This document shows positions 1 to 9,833 of a stretch of 64,000 nt of DNA, piece after piece. The stretch lies in the NCBI GenBank assembly GCA_905214725.1, contig CAJMNH010000003.1:124001-188000 (forward strand), read 5' to 3'. The DNA is from an uncultured bacterium. Lineage in GTDB: Bacteria > Bacteroidota > Bacteroidia > Bacteroidales > Rikenellaceae. A model generated the notes under the pieces. The model searched no databases, was not told the DNA's origin, and saw only the letters and a program-made list of their open reading frames with translations. The position numbers and the translations under genes are program-made. Position 1 is the stretch's first letter, and the number at the start of each line of letters is the position of its first letter.

Positions 1-123
1 GCCGATCGCGCCGTTGCGGTAGACGAGCAGTTTGGAGGCGGAGCGTTCGCCGAGCGGGAATTTTGCGATGCGCTCGTCGGGCAGCGGGTAGTCGAATGCA
101 TTGATATCGATATGGCGTTCCAT
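1..123 (-). CDS. queA: tRNA preQ1(34) S-adenosylmethionine ribosyltransferase-isomerase QueA, N-terminal fragment
   Basis: Only the first 41 codons lie in the window; the gene continues off the left edge. QueA transfers and isomerises ribose from S-adenosylmethionine onto preQ1 at tRNA position 34, a late step of queuosine synthesis. The visible residues carry the family's N-terminal signature, DYPLPDERIAKFPLGERSAS followed by KLLVYR, matching the usual DY-LPxELIAxxPxxxRDxSRLLV block. The start is the first ATG and lies just downstream of a Bacteroidota -7 match at 144-151. It is divergent from nadB. The call rests on this short block only. Confidence 0.85.
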   Translation of the reverse strand, partial: MERHIDINAFDYPLPDERIAKFPLGERSASKLLVYRNGAIG

Positions 124-143
124 GTTCGGATGTTTTACGCCTG

Positions 144-151
144 CAAAATTA
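144..151 (-). promoter_or_regulatory. Predicted -7 element of the queA promoter
   Basis: On the minus strand this reads TAATTTTG, a full match to the Bacteroidota -7 consensus TAnnTTTG, about 20 bases upstream of the queA ATG. No clear -33 TTTG is seen at the expected spacing. Confidence 0.5.
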
Positions 152-472
152 CAATTTAATCCGCACCGTCGGCAATCCGCAGGGCTTTTCCCGTAAAAAA
201 GTCGCGGGAGCTTCGTCGCGCATCCTTTTCGGCCCGGCGCCGGCTTAACGAAAACGTTCGCTTTTTGCAGTCGTTTTCTCGCCTCGGCATAGTCCGAACA
301 AGTTCTGCTCTGCGCTCGGCTTATCGAAAACGTTCCATTTGAAACCGTCCCTCTGTCGCGGCGTAACGGGGTTTGGCTTAAAAAGTAGGATTCTTATACC
401 GGCGGCGAGACGCTTTTCGTCGCCGCGCAATAAGTCCTGACCGCGGACAGAATGGAAAAACCGCTTCGTCTT

Positions 473-503
473 TTTCGTGTGTCGTGAAAAATCGTTACTT
501 TTG
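473..503 (+). promoter_or_regulatory. Predicted nadB promoter
   Basis: TACTTTTG at 496-503 matches the TAnnTTTG -7 consensus. TTTC at 473-476, exactly 19 bases upstream, is one base off the -33 TTTG. The predicted start of transcription is near 510, leaving a very short leader. The same octamer recurs at 517-524, only two bases before the ATG, where it could not serve a leadered transcript. Confidence 0.55.
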
Positions 504-526
504 TAGCGCTTAATCGTACTTTTGAG

Positions 527-2095
527 ATGCAAACCGATTTTCTGGTGATAGGTTCCGGTGCGGCGGGTCTGAGTTTCGCGCTCAAGGCGGCCGAACACGG
601 CCACGTCACCGTCGTCACCAAGGGTGAGATGAACGAGTGCAACACCAACTATGCACAGGGCGGCATCTGTTCGGTCACCTACGCCCCCGATACGTTCGAA
701 AAACACATCCGCGACACGTTGGTCTGCGGCGCCGGAAAGTGCGACGCGGCCGCCGTAGAACTGGTGGTGCGCCGCGCGCCCGAGTTGATCCGCGACCTGA
801 TCGCGTGGGGCACCCGTTTCGACACGACGGCCGACGGCCGTTTCGAGCTGAACCGCGAGGGAGGTCATTCGGAGCACCGCATCCTGCATTACGAAGACCT
901 GACGGGCGCCGAGATCGAACGGGCGCTGGTCGCTTCGGTGCGGCGTCATCCCAACATTACCGTTTTGGAACGCCACTACGCCGTCGATCTGCTGACGCAG
1001 CATCATCTGGGCGAGTTCGTCACGCGTCATACGCGGGGCGTCACCTGCTTCGGCGCCTATGTGCTCGATCTGACGACTGCCGCCATCGAAACCGTGCTGG
1101 CGAAGTTCACGGTCGTGGCTACGGGCGGCTGCGGCAATGTCTATTCGACTACGACCAACCCCGTGGTGGCCACGGGCGACGGCATCGCCATGTGCCACCG
1201 CGCGAAGGCCATCACCGAGAACATGGAGTATATCCAGTTCCACCCCACGTCGCTTTACAATCCGGGCGAACGTCCCTCGTTCCTCATTACGGAGGCGATG
1301 CGCGGCTTCGGCGCCATTCTGCGTTTGCAGAACGGCGAGGAGTTCATGGACAAGTACCATCCGATGAAGTCGCTCGCGCCGCGCGACGTGGTGGCGCGTT
1401 CGATCTACCGCGAGATGCAGTTGCACGGCGAGGAGTTCGTCTATTTGGACGTGACGCACAAACCCGCCGACGCGATCCGCAGCCACTTTCCCAATATCTA
1501 CGAGAAGTGCCTCTCGATCGGCATCGACATCACGAAGGACTGGATTCCCGTCACGCCCGCGGCGCACTACTGCTGCGGCGGGGTGAAGGTCTCGACCGAC
1601 GGCGAGACCTCGATCCGCCGTCTCTATGCGCTGGGCGAAACCTCCTGCACGGGGTTGCACGGAGCCAACCGGCTGGCCTCCAATTCGTTGATCGAGGCGG
1701 TGGTCTACGCCGATCAGGCGGCGCGCCACGCTACGGCGCAAGTCGGCAAGGTCTCGATTCAGGAGGGCATTCCCGACTGGAATTTCGAAGGTACGGCCAC
1801 GGCCGAGGAGTTGCTGCTGCTGATTCAGTCGAAACGCGAGTTGCAGCAGATCATGTCCAACTACGTGGGCATCATCCGCTCGAACCTTTATCTCAAACGC
1901 GCCATGCGCCGTCTGGAAACGTTGTGGCACGAGACCGAAGACCTCTACGGCAAAACGACGCCCAACCGCGAACTGTGCGAATTGCGCAACATGATAACGG
2001 TCGCCTATCTCATTATCAAACAGGGGCGCGAGTTGAAGGAATCGGTCGGCTGTCATTACAACATAGATTATCCTCCCGAAACAGCCGCCGAATGA
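527..2095 (+). CDS. nadB: L-aspartate oxidase NadB
   Basis: This FAD enzyme oxidises L-aspartate to iminoaspartate, the first step of de novo NAD synthesis, acting with NadA in the cytoplasm. The 522 residues match the usual NadB length. The FAD-binding GSGAAG motif lies at residues 9-14, followed by the NYAQGGI block typical of the succinate dehydrogenase/NadB flavoprotein family. HPTSLY, and later HYCCGGV and LHGANRLASNSL, are substrate- and FAD-site signatures. The C-terminal helical domain is complete. nadA and nadC are not adjacent, so the gene appears to be transcribed alone from the promoter just upstream. There is no Shine-Dalgarno sequence. Confidence 0.95.
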   Translation: MQTDFLVIGSGAAGLSFALKAAEHGHVTVVTKGEMNECNTNYAQGGICSVTYAPDTFEKHIRDTLVCGAGKCDAAAVELVVRRAPELIRDLIAWGTRFDTTADGRFELNREGGHSEHRILHYEDLTGAEIERALVASVRRHPNITVLERHYAVDLLTQHHLGEFVTRHTRGVTCFGAYVLDLTTAAIETVLAKFTVVATGGCGNVYSTTTNPVVATGDGIAMCHRAKAITENMEYIQFHPTSLYNPGERPSFLITEAMRGFGAILRLQNGEEFMDKYHPMKSLAPRDVVARSIYREMQLHGEEFVYLDVTHKPADAIRSHFPNIYEKCLSIGIDITKDWIPVTPAAHYCCGGVKVSTDGETSIRRLYALGETSCTGLHGANRLASNSLIEAVVYADQAARHATAQVGKVSIQEGIPDWNFEGTATAEELLLLIQSKRELQQIMSNYVGIIRSNLYLKRAMRRLETLWHETEDLYGKTTPNRELCELRNMITVAYLIIKQGRELKESVGCHYNIDYPPETAAE

Positions 2096-2265
2096 TGAAT
2101 GGCGAAGGGGCGCCGACAGGCGCTGCGGCGGCCTGCGGCGACGGTTGCGGGGTTGACCCCATCCTCATCGGGAAAAATTTCGATGCCGCTTTGCGGCAAA
2201 GGAGAGGCGGAGTATAAATTGAAATTTAATCATAAGGGCTGAATTTCGGCTCTTGACGCAACGAT

Positions 2266-3849
2266 ATGACTTTACAGGAAGAGATTACCCGACGGCGGAC
2301 ATTCGCCATCATTTCGCATCCCGATGCCGGTAAGACGACCCTTACCGAGAAGCTGTTGCTCTTCGGCGGCGCGATCCATGTGGCGGGCGCCGTCAAGAGC
2401 AACAAGATCAAGAAGGGGGCTACGTCCGATTTCATGGAGATCGAGCGGCAGCGCGGCATCTCGGTGGCCACCTCCGTGATGGGCTTCGAGTATAAGGAGG
2501 TGAAGATCAATATTCTCGACACGCCCGGTCACGAGGATTTCGCCGAGGATACCTACCGCACGCTGACGGCCGTCGATTCGGTCATCATCGTCATCGACGG
2601 CGCCAAGGGCGTCGAGCAGCAGACGCGCCGCCTGATGGAGGTCTGCCGTATGCGCAAGACGCCGGTAATGGTCTTCATCAACAAGTTGGACCGTCCGTGC
2701 AAGGATCCCTTCGATCTGCTGGACGAGGTGGAGCGCGAGTTGCGCATCAGGGTGCGTCCGCTGGCCTTTCCGATCTCCAACGGCCCGACATTCAAAGGCG
2801 TGTACAATATCTACGAACGCGATCTTTCGCTCTTCACCTCCGACGAGCGGCAGACGGCTACGGCCTCGACCGTCGAAATCCGCGACCTCGCCGCGCCGGA
2901 ACTGGATGCGTATGTGGGCGAACGTTACGCCCGCCAGTTGCGCGACGATCTGGAACTGATCGAGGGGGTCTATGACCCGTTCGACCGCGAACAATACCTT
3001 GCCGGCGATCTGGCTCCGGTCTTTTTCGGTTCGGCGATCAACAACTTCGGCGTACGCGAACTGCTCGATTGCTTCATCGGCATCGCCCCCTCGCCGCGTC
3101 CTTCGCAGACCGAGACGCGGCGCGTGGAGCCGGTCGAGGAGAAGATGACGGGCTTCGTCTTTAAGATCCACGCCAACATGGACCCCAACCACCGCGACCG
3201 CATCGCCTTCCTGAAAATCTGTTCGGGAAAGTTCGAACGTAACAAAAATTATCTGCATGTGCGCAGCGGCAAGCAGCTCAAATTCTCGTCGCCGACGGCC
3301 TTCATGGCCGAGAAGAAGTCGGTGATCGACGAGGCCTACCCGGGCGACATCGTGGGTCTGCACGACACGGGAACCTTCAAGATCGGCGACACCTTTACGG
3401 AGGGCGAGAAATTGAAATTTACGGGCATTCCTTCGTTCGCGCCCGAACAGTTCCGCTATATCGAAAACGCCGATCCGTTGAAATTCAAGCAACTGGCCAA
3501 AGGCGTCGATCAGTTGATGGACGAAGGCGTGGCGCAGTTGTTCGTCTCGCAGCTCAACGGCCGGCGCATCATCGGCACGGTCGGCGCGTTGCAGTTCGAG
3601 GTGATTCAGTACCGTTTGGAACACGAGTACGGCGCCAAATGCCGCTGGGAGCCGATCTCGATCTATAAGGCGTGCTGGATCGAGAGCGACAACGCCGAGC
3701 AGCTGGCCGATTTCAAACGCCGCAAGCATACCAATATGGCTGTCGACAAACACGGCCGCGACGTCTTTCTGGCCGATACGAGCTATGCGCTGGCATTGGC
3801 ACAGGAGAATTTCAAGGAGGTCCGGTTCAAGTTCACCTCGGAGTTTTAG
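2266..3849 (+). CDS. prfC: Peptide chain release factor 3 (RF3)
   Basis: RF3 is the GTPase that recycles RF1 and RF2 from the ribosome after peptide release. Its 527 residues match the family length of about 529. G motifs are visible in order: P-loop HPDAGKTT at residues 18-25, the switch region QRGISVATSVM at about 63-73, DTPGH at 86-90 and NKLD at 140-143. The RGISVATSVM segment and the RF3-type C-terminus separate it from EF-G, which is longer. It follows nadB by 170 bases and ends in its own hairpin terminator. No -7 promoter match is obvious in that gap, so read-through from nadB is possible. Confidence 0.96.
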   Translation: MTLQEEITRRRTFAIISHPDAGKTTLTEKLLLFGGAIHVAGAVKSNKIKKGATSDFMEIERQRGISVATSVMGFEYKEVKINILDTPGHEDFAEDTYRTLTAVDSVIIVIDGAKGVEQQTRRLMEVCRMRKTPVMVFINKLDRPCKDPFDLLDEVERELRIRVRPLAFPISNGPTFKGVYNIYERDLSLFTSDERQTATASTVEIRDLAAPELDAYVGERYARQLRDDLELIEGVYDPFDREQYLAGDLAPVFFGSAINNFGVRELLDCFIGIAPSPRPSQTETRRVEPVEEKMTGFVFKIHANMDPNHRDRIAFLKICSGKFERNKNYLHVRSGKQLKFSSPTAFMAEKKSVIDEAYPGDIVGLHDTGTFKIGDTFTEGEKLKFTGIPSFAPEQFRYIENADPLKFKQLAKGVDQLMDEGVAQLFVSQLNGRRIIGTVGALQFEVIQYRLEHEYGAKCRWEPISIYKACWIESDNAEQLADFKRRKHTNMAVDKHGRDVFLADTSYALALAQENFKEVRFKFTSEF

Positions 3850-3876
3850 GGCCGATTCGGAAAAATTCCATCGAAC

Positions 3877-3903
3877 CCGTCCGAATTCTTTCGGGCGGTT
3901 TTT
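3877..3903 (+). terminator. Rho-independent terminator after prfC
   Basis: A 9-bp stem (3877-3885 with 3890-3898, one G-T pair) and a TTCT loop are followed by TTTTTG, 27 bases after the prfC stop. Confidence 0.75.
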
Positions 3904-4021
3904 GTAATTATCGGGTACAAGAAAATTTTGTTTTTTACGTTGAATAACTGCAAGAATCGGTCGGAACGGTGAAATTAACGTCTTGTGAGGCCGGTTATAC
4001 TCCTTTTTTCGGGGGAAATCG

Positions 4022-4029
4022 TATCTTTA
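4022..4029 (+). promoter_or_regulatory. Possible -7 element of the RND efflux operon
   Basis: TATCTTTA differs from TAnnTTTG only in the last base. It lies 61 bases before the first ATG of the efflux operon. No -33 TTTG is found at 19 bases, so this is a weak call. Confidence 0.35.
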
Positions 4030-4090
4030 CGGCGTAAAACATGCGGGTCTCTTCCGCAAGGGAAAGGTTGAAAATAAGTATTGGGCAAGT

Positions 4091-5308
4091 ATGAATCCGA
4101 AGGTTGACAAATGGATGCGTAAAGTCGGTTCGTGGTGCGAACGGGCTTGTCCGCGAACCAAAAGCGGATGGATTTTGATCGGATTGATCGGGATTGTGGC
4201 GGTCGCCGGCATCGTCTGGCTGCTTCGTCCGCGAAGCGAGACGGTCCTCTATCCGGTCGTGGCGGTCGAACCCGTCGCTACGCAGGACGTGGAGATTTAC
4301 GGCGAGTTCGTGGGGCGTATCCGCGCCCAGCAATTCGTCGAGGTGCGGGCTCGTGTGGAGGGCTATCTCGAACGGATGCTTTTCCGCGAGGGAAGTTATG
4401 TGAAGAAAGGGCAGACGTTGTTCGTCATCGACCCCAAGATCTACCGCGCCCGCGTGGACAAGGCCAAAGCCCAGCTCAACAAGGATCGGGCGCTCGCACA
4501 GAAGGCCGAACGCGATTTGAAGCGCATCCGTCCGCTTTACGAGCAGAACGCCGCCAGTCAGCTCGATCTGGATAACGCCACGGCCGCTTACGAGAGTGCG
4601 ACGGCCAATGTGCTGATGAGCGAAGCCGACCTGATGCAGGCCGCTACGGCGCTGAGCTATACCACCGTGCAGTCGCCCATTACGGGCTATATCAGCGCCA
4701 GCAACGCCGACATCGGAACCCTCGTCGGGCCGGGCGGCAAGTCGCTGCTGGCTACGATCGTCAAGAGCGACACGGTGCGCGTCGATTTCAGCATGACGGG
4801 ACTCGACTACCTGCGTAGCAAGGAGCGCAACGTCAATCTGGGACAGAAGGACTCGACCCGTCGCTGGAATCCCTACATCACCGTCACGCTGCCCGATAAC
4901 TCGCGCTATCCGCTGCGGGGGCTGGTCGATTTCGCCGACCCTCAGGTCGATCCCGAAACGGGAACTTTCTCCGTGCGCGCCGAGATGCCCAACCCCAATC
5001 ATATTCTGCTGCCCGGTCAGTTCACGAAGGTCAAACTGCTGCTCGACGTGCGCGAGAATGCTGTCGTCGTTCCCTCCAAGGCGCTCGTGATCGAAAAGGG
5101 CGGCGCTTATATCTTCGTAGTGCGTCCCGACAGCGTCGTAGAGAAGCGTTTCATCGAGACGGGGCCCGAACTGGACAATAAAATAGTTGTCGAACGCGGG
5201 CTGCTGCCCGGCGAACGGATCGTTGTCGAGGGCTATCATAAACTCAACCACGGTATGCGCGTCGAGGCGGTCGAGCCCAAACGCGAGAACGGCGTCCAAT
5301 CCAATTAA
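4091..5308 (+). CDS. RND efflux periplasmic adaptor subunit (membrane fusion protein)
   Basis: This is the AcrA/MexA-type adaptor that links the inner-membrane RND pump to the outer-membrane channel. Of 405 residues, about 23-41 form an N-terminal membrane anchor (WILIGLIGIVAVAGIVWLL); there is no lipobox cysteine. The biotinyl-lipoyl-like hairpin half follows (EVRARVEGYLERMLFREGS then VKKGQTLFVID), then a coiled-coil hairpin rich in Ala, Lys and Glu, the returning lipoyl half (YTTVQSPITGYISASNADIG) and beta-barrel and membrane-proximal domains. It is the first gene of a three-gene operon, 9 bases before the pump. The substrate cannot be predicted. Confidence 0.93.
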   Translation: MNPKVDKWMRKVGSWCERACPRTKSGWILIGLIGIVAVAGIVWLLRPRSETVLYPVVAVEPVATQDVEIYGEFVGRIRAQQFVEVRARVEGYLERMLFREGSYVKKGQTLFVIDPKIYRARVDKAKAQLNKDRALAQKAERDLKRIRPLYEQNAASQLDLDNATAAYESATANVLMSEADLMQAATALSYTTVQSPITGYISASNADIGTLVGPGGKSLLATIVKSDTVRVDFSMTGLDYLRSKERNVNLGQKDSTRRWNPYITVTLPDNSRYPLRGLVDFADPQVDPETGTFSVRAEMPNPNHILLPGQFTKVKLLLDVRENAVVVPSKALVIEKGGAYIFVVRPDSVVEKRFIETGPELDNKIVVERGLLPGERIVVEGYHKLNHGMRVEAVEPKRENGVQSN

Positions 5309-5317
5309 CGGCAGTCT

Positions 5318-8300
5318 ATGAAGAGCGATTTCTTTATCGACCGGCCGGTCTTTTCGACTGTTCTCTCGGTCATCATCGTCATCGTGGGCGTTATCGGACT
5401 GGCATTGCTGCCCGTCGATCAGTATCCCAAAATCGTCCCGCCGGTCGTGACGGTCAACGCCTCCTACCCGGGCGCCAGCGCCCAGACGGTGACGCAGGCC
5501 GTCGCCACGCCCATCGAGCAGGAACTCAACGGTACGCCCGGCATGCTCTACATGGAGTCGTCGTCGAACAACTCGGGCGGGTTCACGGCTACCGTCACTT
5601 TCGACATCGACACGGATGCGGATCTGGCGGCTGTCGAGATTCAGAACCGCGTGAAGCTGGCGGAGAGCCGGCTTCCCGCCGAGGTGGTGCAGAACGGCAT
5701 TTCGGTGCAGAAACAGGCGTCGAGCAAGCTGCTGACGATCACGCTGCTTTCGTCCGATCCCAAGTTCGACGAAATCTATCTGAGCAACTATGCTACGCTC
5801 AACGTGTTGGACATGCTGCGGCGTATTCCGGGCGTGGGCAGCGTCTCGAACGTCGGATCGCGCTACTACGCCATGCAGATCTGGGTATTGCCCGACCGCC
5901 TTGCCAATCTGGGACTGACGGTGCAGGATCTGCAACGGGCGTTGAAGGATCAGAACCGCGAGTCGGCCGCCGGCGTGCTGGGGCAGCAGCCCATGACCGA
6001 TCTCGACGTAACGATCCCCATTACGGCGCAGGGGCGTCTGTCGTCGGTGGGCGAATTCGAGGAGATCGTCATTCGCGCCAATCCCGACGGTTCGATCATC
6101 CGCCTGCGCGACGTGGCGCGCGTTTCGCTCGAAGCCTCTTCCTATAATACCGAGAGCGGTATCAACGGCGGAAATGCCGCCGTGCTCAATATCAATATGC
6201 TGCCCGGCGCCAACGCCATGGAGGTGGCCGGCGCAGTGAAAGGGGCGATGGAGGAGATTTCCCGCAACTTTCCCGAAGGAATCTCCTACGAGATTCCGTT
6301 CGATATGACGACCTACATCTCCGAGTCGATCCACCACGTCTACCAGACGCTGTTCGAAGCGTTGCTGTTGGTGATTCTGGTGGTTTTCCTCTCGTTGCAG
6401 AGTTGGCGGGCGACGTTGATTCCGATCGTGGCGGTTCCCATCTCGCTGGTCGGAACCTTCGGCGTGATGCTCGTTTTCGGCTTCTCGCTGAACATGATGA
6501 CGCTGCTGGGTCTGATCTTGGCCATCGGTATCGTCGTGGACGACGCCATCGTGGTGGTCGAGAACGTCGAACGCATCATGGAGCAGGAGCGGTTGTCGCC
6601 TTACGAAGCGACCAAAAAAGCGATGGCGTCGCTCGACAGCGCGCTGATCGCCATGTCGCTCGTATTGTGCGCCGTCTTCGTTCCGGTGAGTTTCTTGGCC
6701 GGCATCACGGGGCAGCTCTACCGGCAGTTCACCATCACCATCGCCGTTTCGGTTATCATCTCCACCATCGTGGCATTGACGCTCAGTCCGGTGATGTGCG
6801 CCTACTTCCTGCGTCCCGACAATGGCCGGCGCAAACCCAAGCTGTTCCGGCGGATCAACTACTGGCTGCGTCGCGGCAATACGGTGTACCAGCGCGGAAT
6901 CCGCGCCAGTCTGCGCCATTCGCGGCGGATGCTGGCGGCTTTCGGCATTCTTCTGGTCGGTATCTGGCTGATGAACCGCATCACGCCGCAGAGTTTCATG
7001 CCCAAGGAGGATCAGGGCTATTTTACCATTGAACTGGAGTTGCCCGAGGGGGCGACGCTCGAACGGACGCGCCGCGTGACGGATCGCGCGATGGAGTATC
7101 TCATGGGACTTTCGGACGTGGAGTATGTGCTCAACGTTACGGGATCGTCGCCCCGACTGGGCAGCAATCAGGCGCACAGTCAGCTGACCGTGATTCTCAA
7201 ACCGTGGGGCGACCGTACGTCGGAGAGCATCGACGAACTGATGGAGCAGGTGCGTGGCGAGCTGTCGCGTTATCCCGAGAGCAAGGTCTACCTCAGTTCG
7301 CCCGCCGTCATTCCGGGTCTGGGCACTTCGGGCGGCTTCGAGATGGTGCTCGAAGCGCGCGGCGACCGGACGTACGCCGATTTGCAGCAGGCGGTCGATA
7401 CCCTGATGCATTATGCCGCGCAGCGTCCCGAACTGGCGGGGCTGTCGGCGTCGATGCAGAGCGACATTCCCCAGCTCTACTACGACGTCGACCGCGACAA
7501 GGCGCAACTGCTGGGCGTTTCGATGTCCGACATCTTCTCGACGCTCAAAACCTTCACCGGCTCGGTTTACGTCAACGACTTCAACATGTTCAACCGCATC
7601 TACCGCGTCTACATTCAGGCCGAAGCGCCCTATCGGGCGCATCAGAGCAATCTCGATCTTTTCTACGTGCGCGGCAACGGCGGGGCGATGATTCCCGTCA
7701 CGGCGCTCGGCACGACGCACTATACGACCGGCCCGGGGACGATTCGCCGCTTCAACATGTTCAACGCCGCGACCATCACGGGCGAGGCGGCGCACGGGTA
7801 CAGTTCGGGTCAGGCGATGGAGACGTTGGAGCAGATCGTACGGCAGCGCCTGCCGGCGAACATCGGTGTCGAGTGGAGCGGCCTTTCGTATCAGGAGAAA
7901 CATGCCAGCGGCCAGACGGGACTGGTGCTTGCGCTGGCGCTTCTGTTCGTCTTCCTCTTCCTCGCCGCGCAGTACGAGAGCTGGTCGGTGCCGGTGGCGG
8001 TGATCCTTTCGCTGCCGATCGCGGGGTTGGGCGCCTATGTGGGCAACTGGCTCTGCGGGTTGGAAAACAACATCTATTTTCAGATCGGACTGGTGATGCT
8101 GGTAGGTCTGGTGGCCAAGAACGCCATTCTGATCGTCGAGTTCGCCAAGGAGGAGGTCGACCGCGGCGGCGATCTGGTGCAGTCGGCGCTGCATGCCGCG
8201 CGGCTGCGGTTCCGTCCGATCGTGATGACCTCGCTGGCCTTTATTCTGGGTATGCTGCCGCTGGTGTTCGCTTCCGGTCCCGGTTCGGCGAGCCGTCAGG

Positions 8301-8431
8301 GAATCGGCACGGGCGTCTTTTTCGGCATGCTGGTGGCCATCACCGTGGGCATCGTCTTCGTCCCCTTCTTCTTCGTGTGGGTCTATCGCATTAAGGACAA
8401 ATTCAAACGCGTGAGCCATGAAACGAAATAG
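5318..8431 (+). CDS. RND multidrug efflux pump, HAE1 family inner-membrane permease
   Basis: This is a proton-driven AcrB/MexB-type pump of 1037 residues, the usual size for hydrophobe/amphiphile exporters. The N-terminus FFIDRPVFSTVLSVIIVIVG is the classic first membrane segment. Two periplasmic loops alternate with twelve predicted membrane helices. The proton-relay aspartate pair is present in GIVVDDAIVVVEN, at about residues 408-409, with the matching lysine in VGLVAKNAILIVEFAKE in the second half. It lies between the adaptor and the outer-membrane factor; its 3' end overlaps the next gene by 14 bases, which suggests translational coupling. Confidence 0.96.
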   Translation: MKSDFFIDRPVFSTVLSVIIVIVGVIGLALLPVDQYPKIVPPVVTVNASYPGASAQTVTQAVATPIEQELNGTPGMLYMESSSNNSGGFTATVTFDIDTDADLAAVEIQNRVKLAESRLPAEVVQNGISVQKQASSKLLTITLLSSDPKFDEIYLSNYATLNVLDMLRRIPGVGSVSNVGSRYYAMQIWVLPDRLANLGLTVQDLQRALKDQNRESAAGVLGQQPMTDLDVTIPITAQGRLSSVGEFEEIVIRANPDGSIIRLRDVARVSLEASSYNTESGINGGNAAVLNINMLPGANAMEVAGAVKGAMEEISRNFPEGISYEIPFDMTTYISESIHHVYQTLFEALLLVILVVFLSLQSWRATLIPIVAVPISLVGTFGVMLVFGFSLNMMTLLGLILAIGIVVDDAIVVVENVERIMEQERLSPYEATKKAMASLDSALIAMSLVLCAVFVPVSFLAGITGQLYRQFTITIAVSVIISTIVALTLSPVMCAYFLRPDNGRRKPKLFRRINYWLRRGNTVYQRGIRASLRHSRRMLAAFGILLVGIWLMNRITPQSFMPKEDQGYFTIELELPEGATLERTRRVTDRAMEYLMGLSDVEYVLNVTGSSPRLGSNQAHSQLTVILKPWGDRTSESIDELMEQVRGELSRYPESKVYLSSPAVIPGLGTSGGFEMVLEARGDRTYADLQQAVDTLMHYAAQRPELAGLSASMQSDIPQLYYDVDRDKAQLLGVSMSDIFSTLKTFTGSVYVNDFNMFNRIYRVYIQAEAPYRAHQSNLDLFYVRGNGGAMIPVTALGTTHYTTGPGTIRRFNMFNAATITGEAAHGYSSGQAMETLEQIVRQRLPANIGVEWSGLSYQEKHASGQTGLVLALALLFVFLFLAAQYESWSVPVAVILSLPIAGLGAYVGNWLCGLENNIYFQIGLVMLVGLVAKNAILIVEFAKEEVDRGGDLVQSALHAARLRFRPIVMTSLAFILGMLPLVFASGPGSASRQGIGTGVFFGMLVAITVGIVFVPFFFVWVYRIKDKFKRVSHETK

Positions 8432-9824
8432 AGTGTTTTACGGTACGGTGCTTTGCAGCGTCATCCTGCTCTGCACTTCCTGCATGTTGGGACGCCGACA
8501 GATCAAAAGTCCCGAACTGAATCTGCCCGGTGAGGTTGTGACCGGTGTGAAGGATTCGCTGACGATGGCCGATATGGCGTGGTGGAGCGTCTATACCGAT
8601 TCGACGCTCACGGCGCTGATCGAACGCACGCTCGAACGCAACAAGGACATGCTGGCCGCTTCGGCCCGCGTGCGACGCATGCGTGCGCTGAGCCGCATGG
8701 CGCGCGCCGATCAGTTGCCGTCGATTACGGGCGAACTGGCGGCCGATACCGAGCATAACGACTACAAGGGCGAGGCGTCGAAGGACGATCCCGAGTTCGA
8801 CGCCAAGGTGCATTTGGCGTGGGAGCTGGATTTGTGGGGCAATCTGCGTTGGGCCAACCGGCAGGCCGCTGCCGAATATCTGGCGACGGTCGATGCGCAG
8901 CGTGCGTTGCAGATGACGCTCGTGGCCGAGGTGGCGACCGCCTATTACGAGCTGGTGGCGCTCGATCAGGAGCTGAGCATCGTGCGGCGCACGCTTCAGA
9001 CCCGCAAAGAGGGCGTGCGGCAGGCGCGGCTGCGATTCGAGGGCGGACTGACCTCCGAGACAGCCTTGCAGCAGGCGAAGGTCGAGTTGGCCAGTACGGC
9101 GACGCTTATCCCGGGACTCGAGAGCCGCGTCGCGCTCAAGGAGCATCAGATCGCGCTGCTGGCAGGCGACTACCCCTCGCTGCGCATCGACCGTCAGACG
9201 ATGGAGATGCACGCACGCCTGCCCGAACGGCTGACGGTGGGGCTGCCTTCGGAACTGTTGAAGCGGCGTCCCGACCTGCGCCAGAGCGAACAGACGCTCC
9301 GTGCGGCCGAGGCGGCGATGGGCATGGCATCTGCCGATCGCTTTCCGCGCATCACGTTCAGCCTGACGGGCGGTTGGGAGAACGACGATCTCAAGGGGCT
9401 CTTCTCCTCACCGTTCTCCTATGTGGGCGGGTCGCTCGCCTCGCCGCTCTTCTCTTTCGGCAAGAAGAAAGCGAAATACAAGGCTGCGCTGGCCGCCTGC
9501 GACGAGGCGCGGCTCAACTATGAGAAAAAGGTGCTGGAAGCCTTCCGCGAGGTCAACGATGCGGTGGTGACCTATCGCAATGTCCGCACGGCCGCCGCGC
9601 TGAAACGCGACCTGCAACAGGCGGCGCAGAAATACGTGGAGCTGGCGCAGTTGCAGTATTTCAACGGCGTGATCAACTACCTCGACGTGTTGGACGCCCA
9701 GCGCAAGTACTTCGATGCACAGATCGGGCTGAGCAACGCCGTGCGCGACGAGCACTTGGCGATGGTCGATCTCTACAAGGCGCTCGGCGGCGGTTGGAGC
9801 GTCGAGCGGAGTACGGAGCGGTAA
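8418..9824 (+). CDS. Outer-membrane efflux lipoprotein, TolC/OprM (NodT) family
   Basis: This is the outer-membrane channel of the tripartite pump. The 468 residues begin with a lipoprotein signal ending in LLCTSC, with the lipidated cysteine at about residue 22. Two repeats of the outer-membrane efflux domain follow, each with a long helical region; the second carries LPSELLKRRPDLRQSEQTL, a hallmark of the NodT subgroup. The start lies inside the pump gene, and the 14-base overlap fits coupled translation. The operon ends in a very strong bidirectional terminator. Confidence 0.94.
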   Translation: MKRNRVFYGTVLCSVILLCTSCMLGRRQIKSPELNLPGEVVTGVKDSLTMADMAWWSVYTDSTLTALIERTLERNKDMLAASARVRRMRALSRMARADQLPSITGELAADTEHNDYKGEASKDDPEFDAKVHLAWELDLWGNLRWANRQAAAEYLATVDAQRALQMTLVAEVATAYYELVALDQELSIVRRTLQTRKEGVRQARLRFEGGLTSETALQQAKVELASTATLIPGLESRVALKEHQIALLAGDYPSLRIDRQTMEMHARLPERLTVGLPSELLKRRPDLRQSEQTLRAAEAAMGMASADRFPRITFSLTGGWENDDLKGLFSSPFSYVGGSLASPLFSFGKKKAKYKAALAACDEARLNYEKKVLEAFREVNDAVVTYRNVRTAAALKRDLQQAAQKYVELAQLQYFNGVINYLDVLDAQRKYFDAQIGLSNAVRDEHLAMVDLYKALGGGWSVERSTER

Positions 9825-9833
9825 TTCCGGCTC

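Larger units (their letters stand above)
124..526. other. Intergenic region between queA and nadB
   Basis: This is a 403-base divergent spacer. It holds the queA -7 element near its left end and the nadB -7 element near its right end. Frames that cross it are antisense extensions of nadB with no recognisable protein. I see no RNA structure or repeat in the middle. Confidence 0.5.

Noticed and set aside
517..524. Second TACTTTTG next to the nadB start
   Set aside because: Two bases before the ATG it could only drive a transcript starting inside the gene; the copy at 496-503 has a -33-like element at the right spacing.
245..2056. 603-codon minus-strand frame across nadB and its upstream region
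   Set aside because: Antisense to nadB; the part upstream of nadB shows no protein-like pattern.
3995..8419. 1474-codon open frame on the minus strand across the efflux genes
   Set aside because: It is the exact antisense of two clear RND genes, with a His/Arg/Asp-rich low-quality translation. The GC-rich third positions of the real genes remove stop codons from the opposite strand.
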